A stretch of DNA of 64,000 nucleotides from Deltaproteobacteria bacterium (GTDB lineage: Bacteria > Myxococcota_A > Polyangia > Polyangiales > Houyiibacteriaceae), in assembly GCA_017644045.1 (NCBI GenBank), contig JAEPMI010000002.1:186001-250000 (forward strand), written 5' to 3'. Positions 35,030 to 43,808 of the stretch are shown in pieces (within the stretch, counting starts at the first letter, position 1; every line of letters begins with the position of its first letter). The translations under genes were made by a program, and so were the position numbers. The notes under the pieces were generated by a model that did no database searches, was not told the origin of the DNA, and saw only the letters and a program-made list of their open reading frames with translations.

Positions 35030-37978
35030 GTGACTTGGAACGACTCGGGCCGCATCGGACCCCTCGCGCCTCTCGCGTTGGCCTTCGCCTTCCTCCTGGT
35101 GAGCTGCGGCGACGACGGGGGCCCATCCACCGGTGACGCAGCCGTCGTCTGCTCGTCTGACGACGAGTGCAGCGATGGTCAGTTCTGCAACGGGATCGAG
35201 GTCTGTAGCCCCGACTCGCCGCTCGCATCGAGCGCGGGCTGCGTCGCCGGCCCCCCGCCCTGCGAGGCCGACGAATGCGTGGAGACCTCGGACTCCTGCG
35301 ACGTGCCCTGTGACGTCCCCGATGCGGACGGCGATGGTCACGACTCTCTGGCCTGTGGCGGTGACGACTGTGACGACGAAGACGCCAGTCGCTTTCCCGG
35401 CAACATCGAGGTCTGTGACTCCGAGGGGGTCGACGAAGACTGCAATCCGGACACCCTGGGAGTCGACGAAGATAGCGACGGAAGCGTGTCCATGGAGTGT
35501 TGCAACCTCCACTCGAGCGGCACGCTGGTGTGTGGCACCGACTGCAACGATCGCTCTGCGAGCGTGGGCCCCGACGCTCCTGAGCTCTGTGATCCGGCCG
35601 GCGAGGTCGACGAGAACTGCAATGGCGAGATCAACGAAGGCGTGACCGTTCGATGCTGGGAGGACCCGGACGGGGACGGGTTCGCCGCCGCAGACGCCAG
35701 CTCCTTCTCCGATTGCTCGTGCCCTGCCGGGAGCACGTCGCGCGAGCCGATCGGCCTCTCGACGACGGACTGCGCGGAAGGCGACCCCAACTCGAGCCCG
35801 GCCCGCGCCGAGCTCTGCGACGCCGCCGGGGTGGGCGACGAGAACTGCGACGGTCGCATCAACGAAGGCTGCGACTGCGGCGCCGACGAGATGCGTTCGT
35901 GCGCCGACGGTGGATACCAGGGCGTATGCGCCGAGACGGGCCAGCAGACCTGCACGGCGGAGGGCCTCTGGGGCGCTTGCTCGGTGGCACCCGCCGCCAC
36001 CGATCTCTGCGACGGCAGCGACGACGACTGCGATGGTTCGACGGACGAAGGACACCTCGACACGGACGCCGACGGGATGGCCAACTGCGTCGACGACGAC
36101 GACGACAACGACGGCGCCGCGGACGGAGACGACTGCCGCCCGCTCGATCCGACCAGCTACCCGGGTGCCCCCGAGGTGTGCGACCCGATCTCACACGACT
36201 GCGATCTCGATGCCGACGAGGGCTTCGTCGACCTCGACGGCGACGGCGATGCGGACTGCAACGACACCGACGATGACGACGACGGTGTCGCCGACACGCT
36301 CGACTGCGCACCCACGGATCCGTCCCGCTTCCCCCTCAACCCCGAGGTCTGTGACGGGCTCGAGCAGGACTGCGACCTGGGTATCGACGAGGACTTCGAC
36401 TTCGACACCGACCCGAGTCACTGCGGTGGCTGCAACATGTCGTGCACCTACGAGAACGCCACGGACCTCTGTGTCGCTCGGATGTGCACCTTGGGTCCCT
36501 GCGAGACCGGGTTCGCAGACGCCGACGGGGTCGCCGGCAACGGCTGCGAGTGCGCGATCGTGTCTACCACCGACGTGCCGGACGACGCCTTCATCGATGC
36601 CAACTGCGACGGGATCGACGGTGACGTGGCCGGGGCGGTCTTCGTGTCCTCCACGGCGCCCGCCGGAGGCGACGGCAGCCCGGCGTCGCCGCTACAGACC
36701 ATCGAGGCCGGAATCGCGCTCGCCAGCGGGACGGGGGCCGACGTGTATGTCGCCAACGGGTTCTACACCCGCTCCACACCTCTCGCGCTGGCCTCGGGCG
36801 TCTCGATCTACGGCGGCTACACCGCCGGCAGCTGGCAGCGAGGCGCCTCGACGACGACCATCACGGTGTCGGCCGGTGTGGGGCTCGAGGGGACCGACGC
36901 GGACGACGTGACCATCGATGCGGTCCGAGTGATCGTGACGGGCGAGCGTGATGGGTCCGCCTACGGCGTGCTGCTGATGGATTCATCCGGCGTCGAGCTA
37001 CGCAACACCGCGATCGAGGTGGGGCCGGGCGCGGCCGGAACGCACGCCACCGTGACGGCAACGCCCGCAGGCAACGGGACCAAAGGAAACGACGGCGGCA
37101 CCGGTTGCGAAGTCGGCGGGTTCACCTGCGATGACTGCTCGCCTCCGGTGGGGGCATTCTCGGTGACGTCCGTCATGTGCAACAACTCCGTGACCCGCAG
37201 CGGTCGTGGAGGCAGCTCCGGAGCGCCGGGTTCCTCCGGCGGGCCGGGCCAGATGGGTGCCTCCAGCATGACGGGCGGCGGCGCACCGGGTCTGGGGGTT
37301 CCGCCCGGGTTCGCGTCGTCGACACCGTCGGGCGCGTACATCGGAGGTCCTGGCCAAGTCGGCGCCGGCGGCGCCGCCGGGGCGGCTGGTTCGTGGCTCT
37401 TCGAGGAGGGCGGCTACCTGCCGCAGCCCGGCGGAGTTGGAGGAGACGGCGGCGACGGCCGCGGCGGCGGAGGCGGCGGAGGCGGCGGCGGTCACGCAGA
37501 CGGCGCGTTCGACTGCGACTCGGTGGGCGGAAGCGGTGGGAGCGGAGGCAGCGGCGGCTGCGGTGGTGTCGGCGGGCTGGGTGGTGGCTCCGGCGGCGCG
37601 TCCATCGGGGTGTTTCTCCGCCGGTCGACCCTCACCGTCGAAGGGACCGTCGTCACGACGGTCGGCGGCGGCGACGGTGGCGACGGTGCCCCCGGTCAAC
37701 CCGGAGGTACCGGTGGCTTGGGCGGCGACCCGAGCGGCTACGATGCGTCGATGGAGCAGGCCTCGCGCGGCGCCGGCGGCGGACCGGGCGGCGATGGGGG
37801 CAACGGCGGTCCAGGTGGCGGTGGCGCCGGTGGAGCGTCGGTGGGCGTCTTCGTCGGAACCGCGAGCTCGTTCACGCAGGTCGGCTCCTCGATCACGCCC
37901 GGCGCGGCCGGTGGCGGCGGGAGCTCGATCGGGAACCCCGGACCGACCGGCGTACGGCAGGCGGTGTTGGACGAATGA
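35030..37978 (+). CDS. large MopE-repeat / beta-helix / Gly-rich lipoprotein
   Basis: A 982-aa protein. The GTG at 35030 gives a lipoprotein leader with LVSC (C26); a TTG six codons earlier is possible. Residues ~70-460 hold several MopE-type metal-binding motifs (DGDGxxxxxxxGDDCDDxxxxxxPGxxExCDxxxxDxxC, in units of about 45 residues). Residues 540-660 look like a beta-helix sensor (ASPLQTIEAGIALASGTGAD, GVSIYGGYTAGSW). Residues 690-960 are glycine-rich with short GG repeats. MopE motifs bind calcium or copper. It is probably a surface adhesin or matrix protein. The glycine tract is coded by repeated GGC, prone to slippage. Confidence 0.75.
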   Translation: MTWNDSGRIGPLAPLALAFAFLLVSCGDDGGPSTGDAAVVCSSDDECSDGQFCNGIEVCSPDSPLASSAGCVAGPPPCEADECVETSDSCDVPCDVPDADGDGHDSLACGGDDCDDEDASRFPGNIEVCDSEGVDEDCNPDTLGVDEDSDGSVSMECCNLHSSGTLVCGTDCNDRSASVGPDAPELCDPAGEVDENCNGEINEGVTVRCWEDPDGDGFAAADASSFSDCSCPAGSTSREPIGLSTTDCAEGDPNSSPARAELCDAAGVGDENCDGRINEGCDCGADEMRSCADGGYQGVCAETGQQTCTAEGLWGACSVAPAATDLCDGSDDDCDGSTDEGHLDTDADGMANCVDDDDDNDGAADGDDCRPLDPTSYPGAPEVCDPISHDCDLDADEGFVDLDGDGDADCNDTDDDDDGVADTLDCAPTDPSRFPLNPEVCDGLEQDCDLGIDEDFDFDTDPSHCGGCNMSCTYENATDLCVARMCTLGPCETGFADADGVAGNGCECAIVSTTDVPDDAFIDANCDGIDGDVAGAVFVSSTAPAGGDGSPASPLQTIEAGIALASGTGADVYVANGFYTRSTPLALASGVSIYGGYTAGSWQRGASTTTITVSAGVGLEGTDADDVTIDAVRVIVTGERDGSAYGVLLMDSSGVELRNTAIEVGPGAAGTHATVTATPAGNGTKGNDGGTGCEVGGFTCDDCSPPVGAFSVTSVMCNNSVTRSGRGGSSGAPGSSGGPGQMGASSMTGGGAPGLGVPPGFASSTPSGAYIGGPGQVGAGGAAGAAGSWLFEEGGYLPQPGGVGGDGGDGRGGGGGGGGGGHADGAFDCDSVGGSGGSGGSGGCGGVGGLGGGSGGASIGVFLRRSTLTVEGTVVTTVGGGDGGDGAPGQPGGTGGLGGDPSGYDASMEQASRGAGGGPGGDGGNGGPGGGGAGGASVGVFVGTASSFTQVGSSITPGAAGGGGSSIGNPGPTGVRQAVLDE

Positions 37979-38001
37979 CCGGTGAGGCGCTCGCACCGGT
38001 C
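37977..38001 (+). terminator. possible terminator hairpin
   Basis: An 8-bp perfect stem (37977-37984 with 37994-38001) around a 9-base loop, overlapping the stop codon of the MopE-repeat gene. There is no U-tract. It could end that transcript before the convergent mmsA gene. Confidence 0.4.
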
Positions 38002-38029
38002 GGTGGAGCGCCCGCATCGGCCTCGGAGC

Positions 38030-39517
38030 TCAGCTCATCCAGGTGGCGTCCGGCTGGAGCGCCCACTTGGTGGTGACCTTCTTGAGCTTGGTCCAGAGGT
38101 CGACACCACCCCACCCGGTCATGTCGTGGCTGCCGAACTTGCTGGCCTTGGCACCGCCGAAGCTGAAGGGCTCACGGGGCACCGGCACGCCGATGTTGAT
38201 ACCGACCATGCCGGCTTCGGCGTTCTCCGCCACGTAGCGCGCGGTAGCGCCGCGAGTGGTGAAGACCGAATAGGCGTTGCCGTAGGGGCTCTTGCTCTGG
38301 AGCGCGAGCGCCTCGTCGAGGGTCTTCACGTGGACGATCGAGAGGATCGGTCCGAAGAGCTCGCGGTTCGCGCACTCCATGTCGAAGGTCGCCTGGTCGA
38401 GGATCGACGGGTTGAGCCAGTAGCCGCCCTCGAACTCCGCATCGGGAGCCTTCGCGCCGCGGCCGTCGAGGAGGAGCTTGGCGCCTTCCTTGGTGGCCTG
38501 GTCGAGGTCGTTCCGGAGCCGCTCGTGGGCGCTGCTCTCGATGATGGCGCCCATGTCGACGCCGAGCTTCAGCGTCTTGGTGTGCTCGACGATCTTCTCG
38601 ATGAGGTGGTCGACGTCGCCGACGGCGATCATCAGGCTCGCCGCCATGCAGCGCTGACCAGCGCAGCCGGTGAACGAGCGCACCACGCCGTCGACGGTGA
38701 CGTCGGGGTCGGCGTCCGGGAGGACGATGAAGTGGTTCTTGGCGCCGCCGAGACCGAGGGCGCGCTTCCCGTTCGCGGTGGCGCGGGAGTAGACGGCCTT
38801 GGCGATCGGGGTCGACCCGACGAAACCGACGGCCTGGATGTCCGGGTGGTCGCAGAGCGCCTCGACCGACTCGCGGCCGCCGTGGACGATCGAGAAGATG
38901 CCCTTCGGGAAGCCGGCCTCGAGGATGAGCTTGCCGCTCAGGTCCGCGGTCAGGGGCACCTTCTCGGAGGGCTTCAGGATGAAGGCGTTCCCGGTGGTCA
39001 GCGCCGTCGGGTACATCCACATCGGGACCATCGCCGGGAAGTTGAAGGGCGTGATGCCGGCGACGACGCCGAGCGGCTCACGCCGGGTCTCGCAGGTCAC
39101 GCCACGGCTGACCTCGAGGTGCGCGCCGTCGTCCATGTTCTGGAGCGAGCTCGCGAACTCGATGATCTCGACGCCCTTGAGGACGCCCGCGCGGGCCTCG
39201 GCCACGGTCTTGCCGCACTCGGCAGCGGCCAAGTGGCTGAGCTCCTCGATGTTGTCGAGGACGAGCTGACGGAACTTGAAGAGCACCTGGGTCCGCTCGC
39301 GGATCGGCGTGCGGCGCCAGTCCTCGAAGGCGGCCTTCGCACCCTGAACGGCGCGGTCCACGTCCTCGGCGTCCGACATCGGCACGGAGCCGATGTCCTT
39401 GCCGGACCACGGACTGACCACTCCGACCCGCTCACCCTTGACGGGTCCCACCCACTCGCCCGCGATGAGGTTGTTGCACTCGATCGGGCTCTCCGGAAGG
39501 TTCACCAGCTTCGTCAT
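38030..39517 (-). CDS. mmsA: methylmalonate-semialdehyde dehydrogenase (CoA-acylating)
   Basis: A 495-aa aldehyde dehydrogenase of the MmsA type. The catalytic cysteine is C290 (FTGCAGQRC), and the usual general-base glutamate is replaced by Asn261 in LGLGGAKNHF, the mark of CoA-acylating members. It converts malonate or methylmalonate semialdehyde with NAD and CoA to acetyl- or propionyl-CoA. Those semialdehydes are the products of the aminotransferase at 23676, so this gene finishes the pathway begun in the pyrimidine operon, although 11 kb away. GGGG lies before the ATG. Confidence 0.93.
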   Translation of the reverse strand: MTKLVNLPESPIECNNLIAGEWVGPVKGERVGVVSPWSGKDIGSVPMSDAEDVDRAVQGAKAAFEDWRRTPIRERTQVLFKFRQLVLDNIEELSHLAAAECGKTVAEARAGVLKGVEIIEFASSLQNMDDGAHLEVSRGVTCETRREPLGVVAGITPFNFPAMVPMWMYPTALTTGNAFILKPSEKVPLTADLSGKLILEAGFPKGIFSIVHGGRESVEALCDHPDIQAVGFVGSTPIAKAVYSRATANGKRALGLGGAKNHFIVLPDADPDVTVDGVVRSFTGCAGQRCMAASLMIAVGDVDHLIEKIVEHTKTLKLGVDMGAIIESSAHERLRNDLDQATKEGAKLLLDGRGAKAPDAEFEGGYWLNPSILDQATFDMECANRELFGPILSIVHVKTLDEALALQSKSPYGNAYSVFTTRGATARYVAENAEAGMVGINIGVPVPREPFSFGGAKASKFGSHDMTGWGGVDLWTKLKKVTTKWALQPDATWMS

Positions 39518-39735
39518 CTCTATTCCCCTTGGACTCTCAACATAGCTGCGGGTCGGCCGACCCGCCGCGCCAACACGCGCAAGAGGCTCGGAATGACATG
39601 TGGGCGGGGGTGCGTCCAGCGGACCCCGCGGGCCACAGAGCGGTGCGACCCCATCCAGTGTCGATGGTGTCGCTCATCGGGCAGCGATATCATCAGCCGC
39701 TGGTGGCGCCTCGCGGAGGCGATGGGGGGGAAGCG

Positions 39736-40491
39736 ATGGCTGAGGAGAAGGAATCGTCGGTGCTCTTCAACCTCAAGGAGCTCATGGAGCTCGAAGAGGA
39801 CCGGATCGCCGAGGAAGAGGAAGACGCCCGGAAGGCCGCGGAGGACGCGCGGCTCGCCAAGGAGGCGGAGGAGCGGCGCAAACGGGAAGAGGAAGAGGCG
39901 AAGATTCGCGCCGAGGAAGAAGCTCGACTCGCCGAGGAACGCGCCGTCCGGGAGGAAGAGGAGCGCATTCGCCGGGAGCGGGAGGAAGCCGCCCTCCGAG
40001 TTCGTCTCGAAGAGGAGGCGAAGGCGCGCGCGCTCGAGCAAGAACGACTCATGGCGCACGAGCGGGAGCTCGCGCGGGTCGACGCGCAGAAGAAGAAGGG
40101 CGTCCACCCGGGCGTCATCGCTGGGCTCGTCGTGGTGCTCCTGGGCGCTGGCGCCGGCGCCTGGTTCGGCTTGGTCGAGCCCGCGCTCGCGGAGAGCGCG
40201 GAGCGTGAGCGACTGGCGCAGGAGGAGCGCGACCGAGTCGCGCGCGATGCGCAGGAGGCTCGCGATCAGGCGGCGCGTGAGGCGCAGGCCCGGCGCGCGG
40301 CCGAAGAGGAACGGCGCCGCGCGGAAGCGGAGCGCGCGCGCGCCGAAGCCGCGGCCGCGGAGATGGAAGCCGAAACCACGACGACCCATCACCGAGTCCA
40401 TCGCGGCATGCGCGGGATGACCAGCCGCATGGGCGGTGACGACTTCAGCAGCAACGACCCGCTGGCCGGCCTCGACGACAACGAATTCTAG
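39736..40491 (+). CDS. coiled-coil single-pass membrane protein
   Basis: A 251-aa protein. Residues 15-115 are a long, very charged helix of Glu, Arg and Ala (EEEEDARKAAEDARLAKEAE) typical of a coiled coil. A single membrane helix (VIAGLVVVLLGAGAGAWFGL) follows around 124-145, then a second charged coil to ~215, ending in a short acidic tail. I use the ATG at 39736 with GGGGGGAAGC upstream. The layout resembles TolA-like or division-linked scaffold proteins, but no motif confirms this. It stands divergent from mmsA. Confidence 0.6.
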   Translation: MAEEKESSVLFNLKELMELEEDRIAEEEEDARKAAEDARLAKEAEERRKREEEEAKIRAEEEARLAEERAVREEEERIRREREEAALRVRLEEEAKARALEQERLMAHERELARVDAQKKKGVHPGVIAGLVVVLLGAGAGAWFGLVEPALAESAERERLAQEERDRVARDAQEARDQAAREAQARRAAEEERRRAEAERARAEAAAAEMEAETTTTHHRVHRGMRGMTSRMGGDDFSSNDPLAGLDDNEF

Positions 40492-40501
40492 GTACGCGCT
40501 C

Positions 40502-42874
40502 TCAGAGCAGACAGTCCGGTTCGACCGGCTCGGAGTCGTTGTTCTCCGGGCGGCACTCGTTGAAGAGTGGGGCCGCCGGGTCGTTGAGGATCCGCGCCTG
40601 GAACGTGTCGGTGGAGCTGCCGCCCGAGAAGGTCAGCGTCTCCGTCTGCGCGGGGAGCAACGGCCGGGTGGTCGTGACCGTACCGATCATGGTCTCCGGG
40701 TCGAGCGTGTAGAGCCCCACCTCGACGCCCGCCGGGAGCCGCCGGCGGCCGATGTTTCGGACCTCCACGGTCAGCCGCGAGGGCGTCTCGCAGGTGGCCT
40801 CGAGGCGCACCACGGGGTCGGGGGCGTCGAAGAGACCCCCGTCCTGGACGTTCTGTCGGAAGTTGTTGAGCCAGGGCTGCTCCCAGTTCTCCAGCGGCAT
40901 CGCCGGGATCTGGCCGTAGTGAGAGCCCGCGCTGCACGCCGAGTCACGGGGGTCGCAGATGTTGGTGACGCTGTATGCGTGCTGGTTCCAGAGCGTCCGG
41001 GTGCCGACCCAGGAGCTCGCTCGGTCACCGAGCACGGTGATGCCCTTGTAGGCGCCCTCCGGCGGAACGCTCCAGATCGGATAGCCGTCGGTCCCGGTGG
41101 TGTGCTCCGCGCAGGTCCAGCTCGTCGGGTTGGCCGCGTTGTGCACCACCACGATCTCCGCCTGTCCGTCGCCGTCGACGTCAGCGACGATGGCCGCCTC
41201 CGTGCCGGTGAAGCTCTGGGTGTTGGTGGTGTAGACGATGTCCCCGGTCGTGCCGTCGTAGACCCAGAGGAAACACTCGTCCGCGTAGACGACCTCCGCG
41301 TTCCCGTCGCCCTGGAAGTCGAAGACGCTGGACCCGGTCACGCTCGAGCTGTTGTCGTGGTTCGGCGTGCTCCAGAGATCGTCGATGCGGGCCATCGCGA
41401 AGTTCGGCTTCATCATCGTGTAGAAGTTCTGCATCGCCACGCCGATCTCGGGCTCGCCGTCGCCGTTGAAGTCCGCGATGGTCGGCGGACCACCGTTGCC
41501 GTTGCCCGGGATGTCGTGCGGCCCGAGCAAGATGGTCCCACTGGCGCCCTCGAGGACCCACAGGCTTCCGCTGCGAACCAGGACGACCTCGGGGAGGTCG
41601 TCGTCGTTCAGGTCGGCCACCGCGGTGAACCCATCGTTCAGAGGGGCGTTCTCCCAGACGATGGCACCGTCGTAGTCGTAGGCCGTGTCGCCCGCGAGGA
41701 GCTCCTGGTCGCCGTCGCCATCGAGATCGACGAAATAGCTCAGGCCGGTGCCCCCGCTGATCCCGCCGCGACTGGCAGTGCCGGTGAAGCGCAGGGCGAG
41801 CGTACCGCCACTCATCGTGAAGACGCTCCGTCCGTAGGCGATCTCGGGCCAGCCGTCGTTGTTCATGTCGCCCAGCGCGACACCGCCGCCCCAGCCGAAG
41901 TTGCTGGCGCCGTTGCCATCCACCACCTCGGTGCTCAGGGCGAACACCACGCCCGTGTTGTCGATGAGCGCGACCTTGCCTTCACCGGTGAGCGCGACGA
42001 CGTCCATCGAGCCATCCGCGTCGACGTCTCCGAGGGCGGGCGCGGTCGCGGCGAAGCCCTCGCTCGTGGCCTCGGCCTCATCGAGCGAGAAGACCTCCGC
42101 GCCGCTGGCGCCGTCGAGCACGCGGAGCACACCGGACTTGCAGGTCTGCACGGAGCCGGCAGCGCACTGGGACGTCCGCGAATCGCCCGAGATGAAGACC
42201 ACGTTGGGCGGATCGGCGATGTCCACCGTGCCGTCGCAGTTCGTGTCGAAGAGGCGCCCCACGGTCGGCGTCGACCACACGTCTCCCTTGGTCGGGAACT
42301 CGGTCGCGGCGGGCGCGTAGCCCCACTGCCACTCCGTGACGGCGTCGAGCATCCCGGCGGGTGGGCGGTACTCGCAGGCGTCGAGGCAGTCCGGGGGATC
42401 GTCCGCCGCCCCCGTGCACTCGGGCGGGACCGGGAGGCAACGACCGGCCTGGATGGGTGTGGTGCATCCGGGACCCGGGTCGGTGGTCTCCTCGCCGAGC
42501 GAGGCCTCGCAGTACTCGCCTTCGGCGCAGTCGGCCTCGCTGACGCATTCGTCGCCCGGCACCACACACGCGTCGAAGACGCAGACCTCGGCGCCCTCGC
42601 AACACACGGGACCGCACGCCGCCTCTTCGGAGGCGCAGCACGCCCCGGCGTTGCACACGCCACCACCGCAGTCGGCGTCGGTGGTGCACTCGGGCGCGTT
42701 CATGTCGATGGCTCCATCGACCTCCGGCCCGAGATCCGCGGTGACGAGCATGTCGACCCCGGGACCGAGATCCCGCCCAGGATCATCGCCGCTGCCCGGG
42801 TCGCAATCGCAGGCGCCGAGCGCCAGCGCACCCAGGACCAAGAGATGAAACCCGCGATACGGGAAACGCTGCAT
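40502..42874 (-). CDS. FG-GAP/VCBS-repeat lipoprotein
   Basis: A 790-aa surface protein. The ATG at 42874 with AGGAG upstream gives a lipoprotein leader with LGAC (C22). Residues 50-160 are Cys-rich modules (CTTDADCGGGVC, CVSEADCAEGEYC). From ~190 to 620 there are FG-GAP-like repeats, each with a calcium-type DxDxDG loop (DVDADGSMDVVAL, DLDGDGDQELLAG, DFNGDGEPEIGVA, DVDGDGQAEIVVV), which fold as blades of a beta-propeller. A beta domain closes the C-terminus. A role in adhesion or polysaccharide binding is likely but unproven. Confidence 0.8.
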   Translation of the reverse strand: MQRFPYRGFHLLVLGALALGACDCDPGSGDDPGRDLGPGVDMLVTADLGPEVDGAIDMNAPECTTDADCGGGVCNAGACCASEEAACGPVCCEGAEVCVFDACVVPGDECVSEADCAEGEYCEASLGEETTDPGPGCTTPIQAGRCLPVPPECTGAADDPPDCLDACEYRPPAGMLDAVTEWQWGYAPAATEFPTKGDVWSTPTVGRLFDTNCDGTVDIADPPNVVFISGDSRTSQCAAGSVQTCKSGVLRVLDGASGAEVFSLDEAEATSEGFAATAPALGDVDADGSMDVVALTGEGKVALIDNTGVVFALSTEVVDGNGASNFGWGGGVALGDMNNDGWPEIAYGRSVFTMSGGTLALRFTGTASRGGISGGTGLSYFVDLDGDGDQELLAGDTAYDYDGAIVWENAPLNDGFTAVADLNDDDLPEVVLVRSGSLWVLEGASGTILLGPHDIPGNGNGGPPTIADFNGDGEPEIGVAMQNFYTMMKPNFAMARIDDLWSTPNHDNSSSVTGSSVFDFQGDGNAEVVYADECFLWVYDGTTGDIVYTTNTQSFTGTEAAIVADVDGDGQAEIVVVHNAANPTSWTCAEHTTGTDGYPIWSVPPEGAYKGITVLGDRASSWVGTRTLWNQHAYSVTNICDPRDSACSAGSHYGQIPAMPLENWEQPWLNNFRQNVQDGGLFDAPDPVVRLEATCETPSRLTVEVRNIGRRRLPAGVEVGLYTLDPETMIGTVTTTRPLLPAQTETLTFSGGSSTDTFQARILNDPAAPLFNECRPENNDSEPVEPDCLL

Positions 42875-43109
42875 CACCACTCCTCTGGCCGGCCTGGGGC
42901 CACCGAACTCCACCACCGGCCCAATCTAGCACGGAGAGGCCGACTCCCCGGACCATGAACGAACGCACCCGATCGCGGGTCGAGAGCGTGAACAGGCGTT
43001 CGCGATCCGACGAATTTCGGGTCGAAATGCAATGTTCTCGGGTCTGGCAGGGCCATTGCAGTGTTGGCCTCCCACGGGGCGTCGTGCTCCGGGGAGAGGA
43101 CACGGACGG

Positions 43110-43703
43110 ATGCGTCAACTTGCCATTGTGATTGCGATCGCTGCGCTACCCGCGCTGGCGAGCGCTCAGACCGAAGAAGAGGGACCCGAGGGGAACGTCG
43201 TCTTCGTCGACAGCTCGGAGGTCGAGATCGTCGTCGAAGAGGAGCAGGACCCGGGGACGCCCTTCGTGGAGCAGGAGCAGCCTGCCGATCAGGGGCAGGC
43301 GCTGCCGCCGCCCCCACAGCAGCAGGCTCAGGTGAACCTCACCGTTCCGGCGCCGCCGAACGTCCAGCTGGACCAGCGGGCGCTGCTCCAGCAGCGGCTG
43401 GCGCAGCACCCGCTCGGGGGGCCGATCGTGATGCTCGCCGTGGGCATCCCGGTGGCCGGCATCTTCGGCTACGCGGCCTACCTCGCCTATCACGTGGAGG
43501 ACGTGGTGGAGTGCTTCCGCGACTGTGACGAACCCAACCGGACTGCCACCGCGGTGCTCGGCACCATCGCCGGCGCGGGCTTGGTCCTCGGCACGGTCGG
43601 CCTGATCTCGCTGATCATCCGGGTCGGCAAGCGCGGCCGAATCCGCGCGCAGTACTCCCGCGGAGAGCTCGCCGACCTGGCGAGCGGCACCATCCGCTTC
43701 TGA
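43110..43703 (+). CDS. secreted/membrane protein, 197 aa
   Basis: The start at 43110 gives a signal peptide (AIVIAIAALPALASAQ). After it come an acidic, Pro/Gln-rich stretch (residues 20-80), a hydrophobic segment (GGPIVMLAVGIPVAGIFGYA), a two-Cys loop (ECFRDCD) and a second hydrophobic segment (VLGTIAGAGLVLGTVGLISL), ending in a basic tail. So it is a two-helix inner-membrane protein with a periplasmic head. It precedes a TPR protein by about 105 bases; the pair may act together. No family is recognised. Confidence 0.6.
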   Translation: MRQLAIVIAIAALPALASAQTEEEGPEGNVVFVDSSEVEIVVEEEQDPGTPFVEQEQPADQGQALPPPPQQQAQVNLTVPAPPNVQLDQRALLQQRLAQHPLGGPIVMLAVGIPVAGIFGYAAYLAYHVEDVVECFRDCDEPNRTATAVLGTIAGAGLVLGTVGLISLIIRVGKRGRIRAQYSRGELADLASGTIRF

Positions 43704-43736
43704 GCGGGAGCACGCGCACGGGGCAGGCCGGATGCG

Positions 43737-43803
43737 GTCGTCCGTCGGGTAGGCTAATGGTAGGGGAAGATTGAAGATCCCCGCCTGAACCCCGTCGGAC
43801 GAC
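43737..43803. repeat. imperfect inverted repeat in the TPR leader
   Basis: Arms at 43737-43749 and 43791-43803 are inverse complements except for one T-T pair. Inside lies a smaller GGGGA/TCCCC stem. It ends 5 bases before the ATG at 43809, so it could fold in the 5' leader or bind a regulator. Confidence 0.5.
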
Positions 43804-43808
43804 CTCGC

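Noticed and set aside
37437-37900. Dense GGC/GGA repeats that might be taken for a tandem or CRISPR-like repeat
   Set aside because: They are in frame with a glycine-rich protein segment, there are no uniform spacers, and the unit length is irregular.
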